Positions 9,317 through 17,049 of a stretch of DNA of 64,000 nt are shown one piece after another; the first letter of the stretch is position 1, and the number at the start of each line of letters is the position of its first letter. A model generated the notes under the pieces. The model did not search any database. It had not been told where the DNA came from and worked only from the letters and a program-made list of their open reading frames with translations. The position numbers and the translations under genes were made by a program. The DNA lies in NCBI RefSeq assembly GCF_003248515.1, contig NZ_QFOB01000010.1, forward strand, positions 62,001 to 126,000, in the 5' to 3' direction. The stretch is from Sphingomonas sp. (GTDB lineage: Bacteria; Pseudomonadota; Alphaproteobacteria; Sphingomonadales; Sphingomonadaceae).

Positions 9317-10248
9317 CAGGCGGCGGCACTTAGGCGGCGGCGCGCTTCTTCGCAATCGGCGTCCATCTGCGCGACGAGCGAGTCGAGCCCGTCAAACTTC
9401 GCCTCGGGGCGGATGAAGGAGACCAGTTCCACCTCCATCTCCCGATCGTAAAGGCTCTCCGAAACATCGAAGAGATAGGTTTCCAGCAATTCCTTGGGCG
9501 GATCGAAGGTTGGGCGGATGCCGAGATTGGCGGCGCCATCGATCACGCGTCCGTCGTCCAGCCGAGCGCGCACGGCATAGATTCCATAGAGCGGCCGCTG
9601 ATAATCGGCCATGTCCATGTTGGCGGTGGGATAGCCGATCGTGCGCCCGCGCTTGTCGCCATGGATGACGCGTCCGGCGATCGCGAAGGGCCTGCTCATA
9701 AGCCGCGCCGCTTCCTCGCAATCGCCGGTCTCCAGCGCGCGGCGGATCCGCGTCGAGGAAACGGGGCCGCCCGCATCCTCGATCGGGCCGACCACCTCGG
9801 CGGTGAAGCCGTGCGCCGGCCCGATCTCCGCCAGCATCGCCGTCGATCCTGCGCGCGCCTTGCCGAAGGTGAAATCGAAGCCGGTGACGATGCCGCCCGC
9901 GCCGAACCGGGCCACCAGCGCCTCTTCCACGAAACGATCGGGCGTCAGATCCGCCAGCGCGCGATCGAAGCCGATCACCAGCATCGCATCCGCCCCCGCC
10001 GCCGCGAACAGCCGCGCGCGCTGATCGAGCGTCGTCAGCCGGAACGGCGGAAGCCCCGGGCGGAAGAAGCTGGCCGGATGCGGATCGAATGTGGCGACGA
10101 TCGCCGGCCGCCCTTCGGCACGCGCGCGATCGATCGCGCGGGCCACCACCGCCTGATGGCCGATGTGAAAACCATCGAAATTGCCGAGCGCGATCACGCC
10201 GCCACGAAAAGCCGCGGGCAGCGGCGCGCTGCCAGTCAGGCGCTCCAT
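9316..10248 (-). CDS. ribF: Bifunctional riboflavin kinase/FAD synthetase
   Basis: Converts riboflavin to FMN and then FAD (310 aa). The N-terminal adenylyltransferase domain carries the nucleotidyltransferase motif GNFDGFHIGHQ and later SSTRIRRAL. The C-terminal flavokinase domain (about residues 185-305) carries GDKRGRTIGYPTANM. Length and domain order match the usual bifunctional enzyme. It is the first gene of the minus-strand run ribF-ileS-lspA-lipoprotein-yjbQ, and its stop overlaps the ileS start by one base. Confidence 0.95.
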   Translation of the reverse strand: MERLTGSAPLPAAFRGGVIALGNFDGFHIGHQAVVARAIDRARAEGRPAIVATFDPHPASFFRPGLPPFRLTTLDQRARLFAAAGADAMLVIGFDRALADLTPDRFVEEALVARFGAGGIVTGFDFTFGKARAGSTAMLAEIGPAHGFTAEVVGPIEDAGGPVSSTRIRRALETGDCEEAARLMSRPFAIAGRVIHGDKRGRTIGYPTANMDMADYQRPLYGIYAVRARLDDGRVIDGAANLGIRPTFDPPKELLETYLFDVSESLYDREMEVELVSFIRPEAKFDGLDSLVAQMDADCEEARRRLSAAA

Positions 10249-10377
10249 AGGGGCGGCCTATAGAAAAGCTGCGGCGGGCTGCCAATGCGATGCGGGCAGG
10301 AAAAACGTGCATGCTCTCCTCGCACCCTGACCGCGCCGGGGCTGTCGCTGCGCCGCAGCACGGCCTAAAGTGGCGAG

Positions 10378-11034
10378 ATGTTCGAAAATCGCGCTTTCTC
10401 CGCCTTCCTGTTCGACATGGATGGCACGCTCCTCAGTTCCATCGCATCGGCGGAGCGCATCTGGACGGCCTGGGCCAGAGGGCACGGAATCGATCCCGGC
10501 CATCTCCTTGCCACCATGCACGGCGTCCGCGCGATCGAGACGGTCGCGCGCCATGTTCCGCCGGGCATCGACGCGCGCACCGAGGCGGATCGCATCACGC
10601 TGATGGAGATTGAGGATGCCGAGGGCACAGAAGCCATAACCGGCGCTGGCGCCTTCCTGCGATCGCTGCCGGCGGATCGCTGGGCGATCGTCACCTCCGC
10701 CCCGCGCCCGCTCGCCCTCGCCCGGCTCCGCGCGGCGGGGCTGCCCATGCCGGAAACGATCGTGACCGCCGATGACGTCTCGGTCGGCAAGCCCGAACCG
10801 GAAGGCTATCTGCTCGCCGCCGCGCGGCTGGGATTTTCCGCATCGGATTGCCTGGTGTTCGAGGATGCGCATGCCGGCATCGTCGCGGGCGAAGCGGCCG
10901 GCGCCACGGTCTGCGTCGTCACGGCCTGCCTGCCCGTTTCCTTCGCCACCGACCGTGCGACGCTCGCCAATTACGAGCAGCATCGCGTCGCGATCGATTC
11001 CGCGACGGGGGATCTGCGGATCATCGATCTGTAG
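10378..11034 (+). CDS. HAD-superfamily phosphatase, beta-phosphoglucomutase-like subfamily
   Basis: Soluble 218-residue hydrolase. The nucleophile motif is FLFDMDGTLLSS (Asp13, Asp15). Motif II is VTSAPRP, the motif III lysine lies in VGKPEPEGYL, and motif IV in FEDAHAGI, with a helical cap inserted after motif I. Such enzymes dephosphorylate small phosphorylated metabolites (sugar phosphates, phosphoglycolate); the substrate here is unknown. It is transcribed alone, divergent from ribF. Confidence 0.85.
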   Translation: MFENRAFSAFLFDMDGTLLSSIASAERIWTAWARGHGIDPGHLLATMHGVRAIETVARHVPPGIDARTEADRITLMEIEDAEGTEAITGAGAFLRSLPADRWAIVTSAPRPLALARLRAAGLPMPETIVTADDVSVGKPEPEGYLLAAARLGFSASDCLVFEDAHAGIVAGEAAGATVCVVTACLPVSFATDRATLANYEQHRVAIDSATGDLRIIDL

Positions 11035-11091
11035 CGTCTCCGCTGCCGCCCGCCCTCCGATCGCCCTGGCGGGCGCGGCACGCGACCAGGC

Positions 11092-11565
11092 TCAGCCGCG
11101 TTCCAGCGTCACGAAATCGAAGTCCGGTCCGCCCAGTTCGCGCTTCGCGATCCGCCACCCCGCGCCCAGAGGCGGCATCTTCGTGTCGCCCTCCACCGTC
11201 CGATGCACCTCGGTCAGTTCGATCCGCGTCGCATGGTCCATGAACAGGGCATAGATTTCCGCCCCGCCGATCACGGCCACCTCGGGCGCGTCGCCCGCCA
11301 GCGCCAACGCCTCTTCGACCGAGCCGACCCGCTCCGCCCCCTTGGCGCCCCATCCGCCATCGCGCGTCAACACGATGTGGCGACGGCCCGGCAGCAGGCC
11401 CGGCAGGCTTTCAAACGTGCGACGGCCCATGATCATGGGCTTGCCCATGGTCAGTGCCTTGAAATGCTTGAGATCCTCGGGCAGCCGCCAGGGCAGGCCG
11501 CCATCGCGCCCGATGATGCCGTTATCCGATCGGGCGACGTAGAGAGTGACGATCGGCCCGCTCAC
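11092..11565 (-). CDS. folA: Dihydrofolate reductase
   Basis: NADPH-dependent enzyme (157 aa) regenerating tetrahydrofolate. Family motifs are GRDGGLPWRLPEDLKHFK, with the active-site acidic residue after PW, GKPMIMGRRTFESL and AVIGGAEIYALF. The GTG start at 11565 overlaps the thyA TGA as GTGA. Coupling to thyA makes sense, because thymidylate synthase produces the dihydrofolate that this enzyme recycles. Length matches E. coli FolA (159 aa). Confidence 0.95.
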   Translation of the reverse strand: MSGPIVTLYVARSDNGIIGRDGGLPWRLPEDLKHFKALTMGKPMIMGRRTFESLPGLLPGRRHIVLTRDGGWGAKGAERVGSVEEALALAGDAPEVAVIGGAEIYALFMDHATRIELTEVHRTVEGDTKMPPLGAGWRIAKRELGGPDFDFVTLERG

Positions 11566-12356
11566 ACCGCCACCGGCGCCTTGATGTGCGGCTGGGCGAC
11601 ATAATCCACCAGCGCGAAATCCTCATATTCATACTGGTCGATCGCGTCCGGCCTGCGCAGGATTTCCAGGCGCGGCAGCGGCCCCGGCGTGCGCGACAAT
11701 TGCTCGCGCGCCTGATCGAGATGGTTCACGTAGAGGTGGCAATCGCCCCCGGTCCACACGAAATCGCCCACCTCCAGCCCGCATTGCTGGGCCAGCATGT
11801 GCGTGAGCAAGGCATAGCTCGCGATATTGAACGGCACGCCCAGGAACACGTCCGCCGAACGCTGATAGAGTTGCAGGCTCAGCTTTCCGTTCGCCACGTG
11901 CGTCTGGAACAGGCAATGGCAGGGCGCCAGTGCCATGCGCGGCTGATCCGCCGGGTTCCAGGCCGATACGATCTGGCGGCGCGAGGCCGGATCGCGGTTG
12001 ATGAGATCGATCAGCAATTTGATCTGATCGATATGGACGCCGCCCGGCCCTTCCCAGTCACGCCATTGCTTGCCGTAGACGGGGCCGAGATCGCCATCCT
12101 CGCGCGCCCATTCGTCCCAGATGCTCACCCGCCGCTCCCGCAGCCAGCGTACGTTCGTATCGCCGCGCAGGAACCACAAAAGCTCCACGATGATCGATCG
12201 GAGATGGAGCTTCTTGGTCGTCAGCGCCGGGAAGCCCGCCGCCAGATCGAAACGCATCTGATGGCCGAAGATGGAAAGCGTGCCCACTCCCGTCCGGTCG
12301 TCCTGGCGCACGCCTTCGGCGAGGATGCGCCGCATGAGATCCTGATAAGCCTTCAC
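11562..12356 (-). CDS. thyA: Thymidylate synthase
   Basis: Makes dTMP from dUMP using methylene-tetrahydrofolate. From the GTG at 12356 the protein is 264 aa, the same length as E. coli ThyA, and the catalytic cysteine in LAPCHCLFQ falls at residue 146 as in that enzyme. A longer open frame upstream encodes no conserved sequence, so GTG is the likely start. It is followed directly by folA. Confidence 0.95.
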   Translation of the reverse strand: MKAYQDLMRRILAEGVRQDDRTGVGTLSIFGHQMRFDLAAGFPALTTKKLHLRSIIVELLWFLRGDTNVRWLRERRVSIWDEWAREDGDLGPVYGKQWRDWEGPGGVHIDQIKLLIDLINRDPASRRQIVSAWNPADQPRMALAPCHCLFQTHVANGKLSLQLYQRSADVFLGVPFNIASYALLTHMLAQQCGLEVGDFVWTGGDCHLYVNHLDQAREQLSRTPGPLPRLEILRRPDAIDQYEYEDFALVDYVAQPHIKAPVAV

Positions 12357-12521
12357 GCCGGCCGGATTAGCGCCCGCACCCCGATCCGCCAAGCCGCCAC
12401 GCACCATCCATCGCCCGCGCCGGCGCGGTGCCGGAGGATCGATCCGAAACGGATCCGTCCCTGCTGGAGCCGCGCGCCCCGATCGAAGCAACCTCCGTGC
12501 GGGGCGGCGAAGGGGAAGCCG

Positions 12522-12920
12522 ATGCTGCGGGGCTTTGCTGGGCGTATCACCGTGACGGATACGGACGCGGCGGTCGCCCTGCTCGCCCCCTCATTGTTCG
12601 GGCTCGATCATGAACAGTTCCACGTGCTCCATCTCGGGAAAGATCTGGGACTGATCTGGCATGAAAGCTATGCCGCCGGCTCGGCCGGTGGCGTCGATGT
12701 GCCGCTGCGCCGCCTCTTCGCCGATGCGCTGGCGCTGGAAAGCCGCGCGCTCGTCCTCGCGCACAATCATCCCGGCGGCGATCTCGTGCCCAGCCGCGCG
12801 GACAAGGCCGTCACCCGGCGGATCGTGGAGATAGCGCGCCCGCTGGAAATCAGGGTCCTGGATCATCTCATCTTCGGCCATGGCGCCTGGGCGAGCTTTC
12901 GCCGCCTTGGCCTGATGTGA
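12522..12920 (+). CDS. JAB-domain protein, RadC-like
   Basis: Small 132-residue protein made of little more than a RadC-type JAB/MPN domain. The metal-binding motif is visible as LAHNHPGGDLVPSRAD (His-x-His, Ser, Asp). The N-terminal helix-hairpin-helix half of full-length RadC (about 225 aa) is absent. The ATG at 12522 begins the conserved part. Molecular function of this family is unsettled. It ends 27 bp before the RNase P RNA gene on the opposite strand. Confidence 0.8.
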   Translation: MLRGFAGRITVTDTDAAVALLAPSLFGLDHEQFHVLHLGKDLGLIWHESYAAGSAGGVDVPLRRLFADALALESRALVLAHNHPGGDLVPSRADKAVTRRIVEIARPLEIRVLDHLIFGHGAWASFRRLGLM

Positions 12921-12947
12921 AGGGGGCCTGATGTGAAGGGGAAAATG

Positions 12948-13323
12948 CCAGAGGGCCTGTAAGCCGGGTTCTGTCCATCCCTTGCGGGACTGGGCGACCA
13001 TTCCTCTAGGACGACGCTCGCGCGCCGCCTCAAGCAACCAACCCGGACGACCGGGCCGAGCAGCCCCATGTGCCGTCCCTATTCGGTCTTGCTCCCGGTG
13101 GGGTTTGCCGTGCCGCTCCTGTTGCCAGGCGCGCGGTGCGCTCTTGCCGCACCCTTTCTCCCTTACCCGGACCCAGGCTTTCGCCGGAGCCGCCGGGCGG
13201 TATCCTTTCTGTGGCACTTTCCCTGGGGTCGCCCCCGCCGGGCGTTACCCGGCACCGTCACTCTGCGGAGCCCGGACTTTCCTCCCCCTGCACGAAGCAG
13301 GCGGCGGCCGCCCGGCCCTCTGG
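12948..13323 (-). ncRNA. rnpB: RNase P RNA, bacterial type A
   Basis: Catalytic RNA of RNase P, which matures tRNA 5' ends. On the minus strand the 5' part contains the universal GAGGAAAGTCCGGGCT core (near 13270-13290) and the 3' part the conserved ACAGAACCCGGCTTA (near 12958-12975). The terminal P1 helix is a perfect 10 bp pairing of 12948-12957 with 13314-13323, which sets the ends. The length of about 376 nt fits. Confidence 0.95.
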
Positions 13324-13331
13324 CCGTGCGG

Positions 13332-13360
13332 CTGTTAGGCTGGCGCGCGGTGGCTGTCGA
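13332..13360 (-). promoter_or_regulatory. Likely rnpB promoter
   Basis: On the minus strand a TCGACA -35 element and a TAACAG -10 element are separated by 17 bp. Transcription would start about 6-8 bases further on, at the 5' end of the P1 helix of rnpB. Each box has one or two mismatches to the sigma-70 consensus. Confidence 0.5.
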
Positions 13361-13436
13361 GAGGGCATGCCTCCGGGATGGTGCCGGATGGCGCTCGACC
13401 AACACCACCCCAAGCAAGGAGAAACCGCGGAGCCCT

Positions 13437-14147
13437 TCAGCTCTTGGCGAGCCGCGCGGCCGCCCCCTTGTCGCCGCCGGTCAGCAGCGAAAGCAGGATG
13501 GCGCGGGTCTGGCCATCTATCTCGCCATCGATCCGATCCGGGCGATAGCGGCGCTGAAAGGCGCGCACGGCGGCGGTGCCATCGATCACTTCATAACCGA
13601 AACGCTCCAGCGCCAGCAGGAAGCCGCCCTCGGTCCAGTGCGGATCGGTCAGATATTTGACGGGCCGGGGCAGCGCGAGGCGCACCCTCGCCAGCCTCTC
13701 CCAATCGAACAGCTCGCCCGGATCCTCCTTGCGCGTCGGCGCGATATCCGAATGGCCCACGATATTGCCGCGCGTGATGCCGTATCGGCCGACAATGTCG
13801 TGCATCAGCGGCATCAGCGCTTCATATTGGGCATCGGTGAAGGGCCGGTAGCCGAATTCGTGGCCGGGATTGACGATCTCGATGCCGATCGAGGCCGAAT
13901 TGACGTCATCCACGCCGCGCCAGTGCGATCGCCCGGCGTGCCAGGCGCGTTTCGATTCGTCGACGAGGCGCAGGATCTGCCCGTCCTCGGCGATCATATA
14001 ATGGCTGGAAACCTTGGCCGCGGCGTCCGTCAGTCGGGCGATCGCGGAGGCGCCGTCCTGCATCCCCGTATAGTGGAGCACGACGATGGAGATGGGCAGC
14101 TTGCGCTCGTCGAAATTGGGAGACGGGCAGTCGATGATCTCGGTCAT
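13437..14147 (-). CDS. N-acetylmuramoyl-L-alanine amidase, AmiD/AmpD-like
   Basis: Zinc amidase (236 aa) cutting the bond between muramic acid and the stem peptide of peptidoglycan. The amidase_2 domain spans about residues 15-160, with zinc ligands suggested by IVVLHYTGM and VGHSDIAPTRKEDPG and the substrate-side motif IGIEIVNPG. Residues 165-225 resemble a peptidoglycan-binding domain (AVRAFQRRYRPDRIDGEIDGQT). No signal peptide is visible, so it may act in the cytoplasm on recycled muropeptides like AmpD, or be exported by another route. It follows the chemotaxis operon by 66 bp and may be separate. Confidence 0.88.
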   Translation of the reverse strand: MTEIIDCPSPNFDERKLPISIVVLHYTGMQDGASAIARLTDAAAKVSSHYMIAEDGQILRLVDESKRAWHAGRSHWRGVDDVNSASIGIEIVNPGHEFGYRPFTDAQYEALMPLMHDIVGRYGITRGNIVGHSDIAPTRKEDPGELFDWERLARVRLALPRPVKYLTDPHWTEGGFLLALERFGYEVIDGTAAVRAFQRRYRPDRIDGEIDGQTRAILLSLLTGGDKGAAARLAKS

Positions 14148-14213
14148 GGTCTCTCGCAGCGGCGCTGAGCGAAACCATAGTGGCTGATAGCCCGCCGTGG
14201 AAGCTCCCGTCTT

Positions 14214-15032
14214 TTATCGTGCCTTCGGCCGGTAGAAGCCGCGCAGCGTGCGATCCGCCTCGAAGGCGTCGCTCTGGCCCAGCACGGTTTCGCCCGCACC
14301 GAGGAACAGCAGGCCATCCGGCGTCATCGCGGCGGCGATATGCTCCAGCACCAGCCGCCGCGTCTCCGGCGGGAAATAGAGCAGCACGTTGCGGCACAGC
14401 ACCACGTCGAAACGCCCGATCGGCGTCGCATCGATCAGATTGTGCACCGCGAACGATACGACGCGCCGCAGTTCGGGCTTGGCCCGCCAGCTCTCGCCCT
14501 CGGGATTGAACCAGGCGATCATGTCGCCGATCGGCAGGCCCCGCTGGATCTCCATCTGGCCATAAAGCCCTTCGCGCGCACGGGCGATGGCCTGGGGCGA
14601 AACGTCCGTCGCCACGATCGGAATGTCCCAGCCCTGCCACAGATGCGCCTGCCGCCGCAGCTCGATCGCCAGCGAATAGGCTTCCTGTCCGGTCGAGCAG
14701 CCGGCCGACCAGATGCGCAGACGCTTCGTGTCGCCACGCAATGCGGCAATGGCCGGAAGCGCTTCCGCGGCGAACGAACGGAATATCGTGATATCGCGGA
14801 AGAAGGAGGTCTCGTGATTGAGCAGCGCCTCCACCACGTCCTGCGCCAGGCGCGTCTCCTCGTCCCGCCCCAGCCGATGCGCGAGCTGATCGAGCGTTTC
14901 CAGCCCTTCCGCGCGCATGACGGGGCTCAGCGCCGTCTCGATGCGCCAGCGGCGCCCCGCGACCAGTTCTTGTCCGGTGGTGCGTTCCAGCAATTTCGAA
15001 AAGGCACCCGCCGCAATCGGGCTCATATCCAT
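14214..15032 (-). CDS. cheR: Chemotaxis protein methyltransferase CheR
   Basis: SAM-dependent enzyme (272 aa) methylating glutamates of chemoreceptors. An N-terminal helical domain precedes the methyltransferase fold. The SAM motif is IWSAGCSTGQEAYSLA and a late motif is DVVLCRNVLLYFPP. The ATG at 15032 has a GGGAG ribosome site 7 bases upstream. An alternative ATG at 15026 overlaps the cheB stop as ATGA. It is the last gene of the che operon, with CheB as its opposing activity. No receptor gene is in the window. Confidence 0.95.
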   Translation of the reverse strand: MDMSPIAAGAFSKLLERTTGQELVAGRRWRIETALSPVMRAEGLETLDQLAHRLGRDEETRLAQDVVEALLNHETSFFRDITIFRSFAAEALPAIAALRGDTKRLRIWSAGCSTGQEAYSLAIELRRQAHLWQGWDIPIVATDVSPQAIARAREGLYGQMEIQRGLPIGDMIAWFNPEGESWRAKPELRRVVSFAVHNLIDATPIGRFDVVLCRNVLLYFPPETRRLVLEHIAAAMTPDGLLFLGAGETVLGQSDAFEADRTLRGFYRPKAR

Positions 15033-16138
15033 GCGCCGGCTCCCTGTATTTCGATTCTGCCGGCCACTTCGCGGGCGAGAGCGGCCGGTGGCAGGGCGAT
15101 GCGTGCGAGCCCCCCCGTCACCACGGCACCCGGCATGCCCCACACCACCGAGCTTCCCGCATCCTGCGCCAGAACCTCGCCGCCCGCCGCGACCAGATCG
15201 GCCGCGCCCAGCACGCCATCGCGGCCCATCCCGCTCAGGATCACGGCCAGACCGCCGGCTCCGAAGACGTCCGCGACGCCGGTCAGCATCGGATCGACCG
15301 AGGGCGTACAGCCGGAAGGCATGCGCCGCCGTTCAAGCTTGATGTGGATGATCCCGCGCGTCCGCGCGAGGCCGATATGCGCGTCGCCGGGCGCCAGGAT
15401 GATGCCGCCCGATGCAAGTTGCATTCCGTCGCAGGCCAGCTTCGTCGGTCGGCCGGACATTTCCTGAAGCTGATCGACGAAATAGGGCATGAAAGGCGCC
15501 GGCAGATGCTGCGTCACGAGGATCGGCGCGGCGACACTGCGCGGAAGCGCCGCGAAGAAGGCCGCCAGTGCATGAACCCCGCCGGTCGAGGCGCCGATCG
15601 CCACGCAATCGATTCCCCGCGCCCTGGGCTGCGCCGGGCGCGGCGCGGCTGGCCGAGCGGGCTCATCCGGAACGATCGAAAGCGGGCGCGGCCCCGGCTT
15701 GGGAAGGTCCGAAGGCTCGGCCGCGATCCGGCGGATCTTTTCGACCAGATCGCGCGCGAAGCTTCCCGCCAGTGCGCCGGCGCCCGGCTTCAGCAGCGTG
15801 TCCGCCGCGCCGAGACGAAGCGCATGGATGCTGGCGGATGCCCCTTCGCCGCATGCGGAGGAGACGACCATCACCCGGCCCCCGCCCCGCTCGATGATTT
15901 CGGGCAGCGCTTCCAGGCCGCCCATGTCGGGCATTTCGAGGTCAAGCAGGGTCAGGTCGGGCCGATGCACGGCCAGAGCGGCCAGCGCGGAGCGGCCGCT
16001 ATTCGCCTCCGCCACCACGGCGATGTCGGGTTCGTTCTGGAGCAGACGGACGAGCACGGCGCGCGCGACGATCGAATCGTCCACCACCATCACCCGTATG
16101 GGGGGATGCGAACGGCGCTGGGCGGCTTCGGCGCTCAT
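15023..16138 (-). CDS. cheB: Chemotaxis response regulator protein-glutamate methylesterase CheB
   Basis: Two-domain response regulator (371 aa) that demethylates or deamidates chemoreceptors. The receiver domain (about residues 10-130) has the acidic pair in VMVVDDSIVAR and the phosphoacceptor in LTLLDLEMPDMGG. After a proline-rich linker the methylesterase domain carries the catalytic triad: Ser in IGASTGGVHAL, His in VTQHLPAPFM and Asp in LSGMGRDGVLG. It overlaps cheR and follows cheY by 29 bp. Confidence 0.96.
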   Translation of the reverse strand: MSAEAAQRRSHPPIRVMVVDDSIVARAVLVRLLQNEPDIAVVAEANSGRSALAALAVHRPDLTLLDLEMPDMGGLEALPEIIERGGGRVMVVSSACGEGASASIHALRLGAADTLLKPGAGALAGSFARDLVEKIRRIAAEPSDLPKPGPRPLSIVPDEPARPAAPRPAQPRARGIDCVAIGASTGGVHALAAFFAALPRSVAAPILVTQHLPAPFMPYFVDQLQEMSGRPTKLACDGMQLASGGIILAPGDAHIGLARTRGIIHIKLERRRMPSGCTPSVDPMLTGVADVFGAGGLAVILSGMGRDGVLGAADLVAAGGEVLAQDAGSSVVWGMPGAVVTGGLARIALPPAALAREVAGRIEIQGAGAWI

Positions 16139-16167
16139 GATCTGGCCTGCGCTCGCGCTCGCTGCCT

Positions 16168-16536
16168 TCAGGCGACGCCGACGATCTGCAGCTTGCTCTC
16201 GATCGTATCGCGATCGAACGGCTTCATCACATATTCGTCCGCACCCGCCTCGATCGCGGCGCGGATGTGTGCGCTGCCATTTTCGGTCGTGCAGAAGACG
16301 ACCTTGGGGCGGCGCGGCAATTCGGTCTCACCCAGCGCGCGCAGGAACTCGATTCCGCTCATCACCGGCATGTTCCAGTCGAGCAGGATCACGTCGGGCG
16401 TCTTCTCGGTCATGCAATGGGTCAGGGCTTCCTGCCCGTCTCCGGCTTCCGCCACGGAAAAGTCCAGCGCTTCCAGAATGTGCCGGGCGACCTTCCGGAT
16501 CACCTTCGAATCGTCGACAACCAGGCAGGTCTTCAT
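16168..16536 (-). CDS. cheY: Single-domain chemotaxis response regulator CheY
   Basis: Receiver-only protein (122 aa) that carries the signal from CheA to its target. The acidic pair is in CLVVDDSK, the phosphoacceptor in VILLDWNMPVM, the Thr/Ser switch in VVFCTTEN and the lysine in YVMKPFDRDT. The start at 16536 has GGAAAAG just upstream and begins directly with the first strand; in-frame ATGs at 16548 and 16551 are alternatives. Confidence 0.93.
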   Translation of the reverse strand: MKTCLVVDDSKVIRKVARHILEALDFSVAEAGDGQEALTHCMTEKTPDVILLDWNMPVMSGIEFLRALGETELPRRPKVVFCTTENGSAHIRAAIEAGADEYVMKPFDRDTIESKLQIVGVA

Positions 16537-16613
16537 TGTCTTTTCCATCATGCGATGCGTCTTGCGCCTGCCATCGTCCTAACCGGCGGGCGTAAGGATC
16601 AGGTTAAAGGGGA

Positions 16614-17048
16614 TCAGGCTGCCGCCAATTCTTCCGGGCCCTGAATGAGCAGGGCCGGATCGATCAGCAGCACGTCGCCGCGCTCGGTGGAAAGCCGGCC
16701 GAGCGCAACCCGTGCCCAGCCGGGCTCCAGCGTCGCCACGCATGGCGCCAGCATGTCGCCACTCGCGACATCTTCCACCGCCTCCACCAGCAGGGCATAG
16801 CTGTGCCCGTCGATCAGGATCACGACTGCCTCGGGCATGGCTGGCCCCTTCGTCCGGCCGAGGCCGAGCGCCGCGCGCGAATCGATCACGGTGAGCACGC
16901 GGCTGCGCAGCGCGAACAGCCCGGCAATGTGCGGCGCGACACGCGGCACGGGCGTTACGGCATCGATCTCCACCACCGATCCCACATCGTTGGCATCGAT
17001 CGCGACCAACTCTCCGGCAATCCGGACCATAAGATAAAGCCGTTCCAT
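16614..17048 (-). CDS. cheW: Chemotaxis coupling protein CheW
   Basis: CheW-domain adaptor (144 aa) linking receptors to CheA. Motifs include VVEIDAVTPVPRVAPHIAGLF and a recognisable RSRVLTVIDSRAALG stretch. The ATG at 17048 lies one base after the cheA stop and has AAGGGA about 6 bases upstream; longer in-frame starts would overlap cheA. It is somewhat divergent from E. coli CheW but the domain is clear. Confidence 0.9.
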   Translation of the reverse strand: MERLYLMVRIAGELVAIDANDVGSVVEIDAVTPVPRVAPHIAGLFALRSRVLTVIDSRAALGLGRTKGPAMPEAVVILIDGHSYALLVEAVEDVASGDMLAPCVATLEPGWARVALGRLSTERGDVLLIDPALLIQGPEELAAA

Positions 17049-17049
17049 T

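Noticed and set aside
7037..9451. An 804-codon open frame on the plus strand opposite ileS
   Set aside because: It is antisense to a clear gene, has no recognisable domains, and long antisense frames are expected in high-GC DNA.
12950..13323. Open frames across 12863-14168 on both strands
   Set aside because: The region carries the conserved core and P1 helix of RNase P RNA; the frames are chance.
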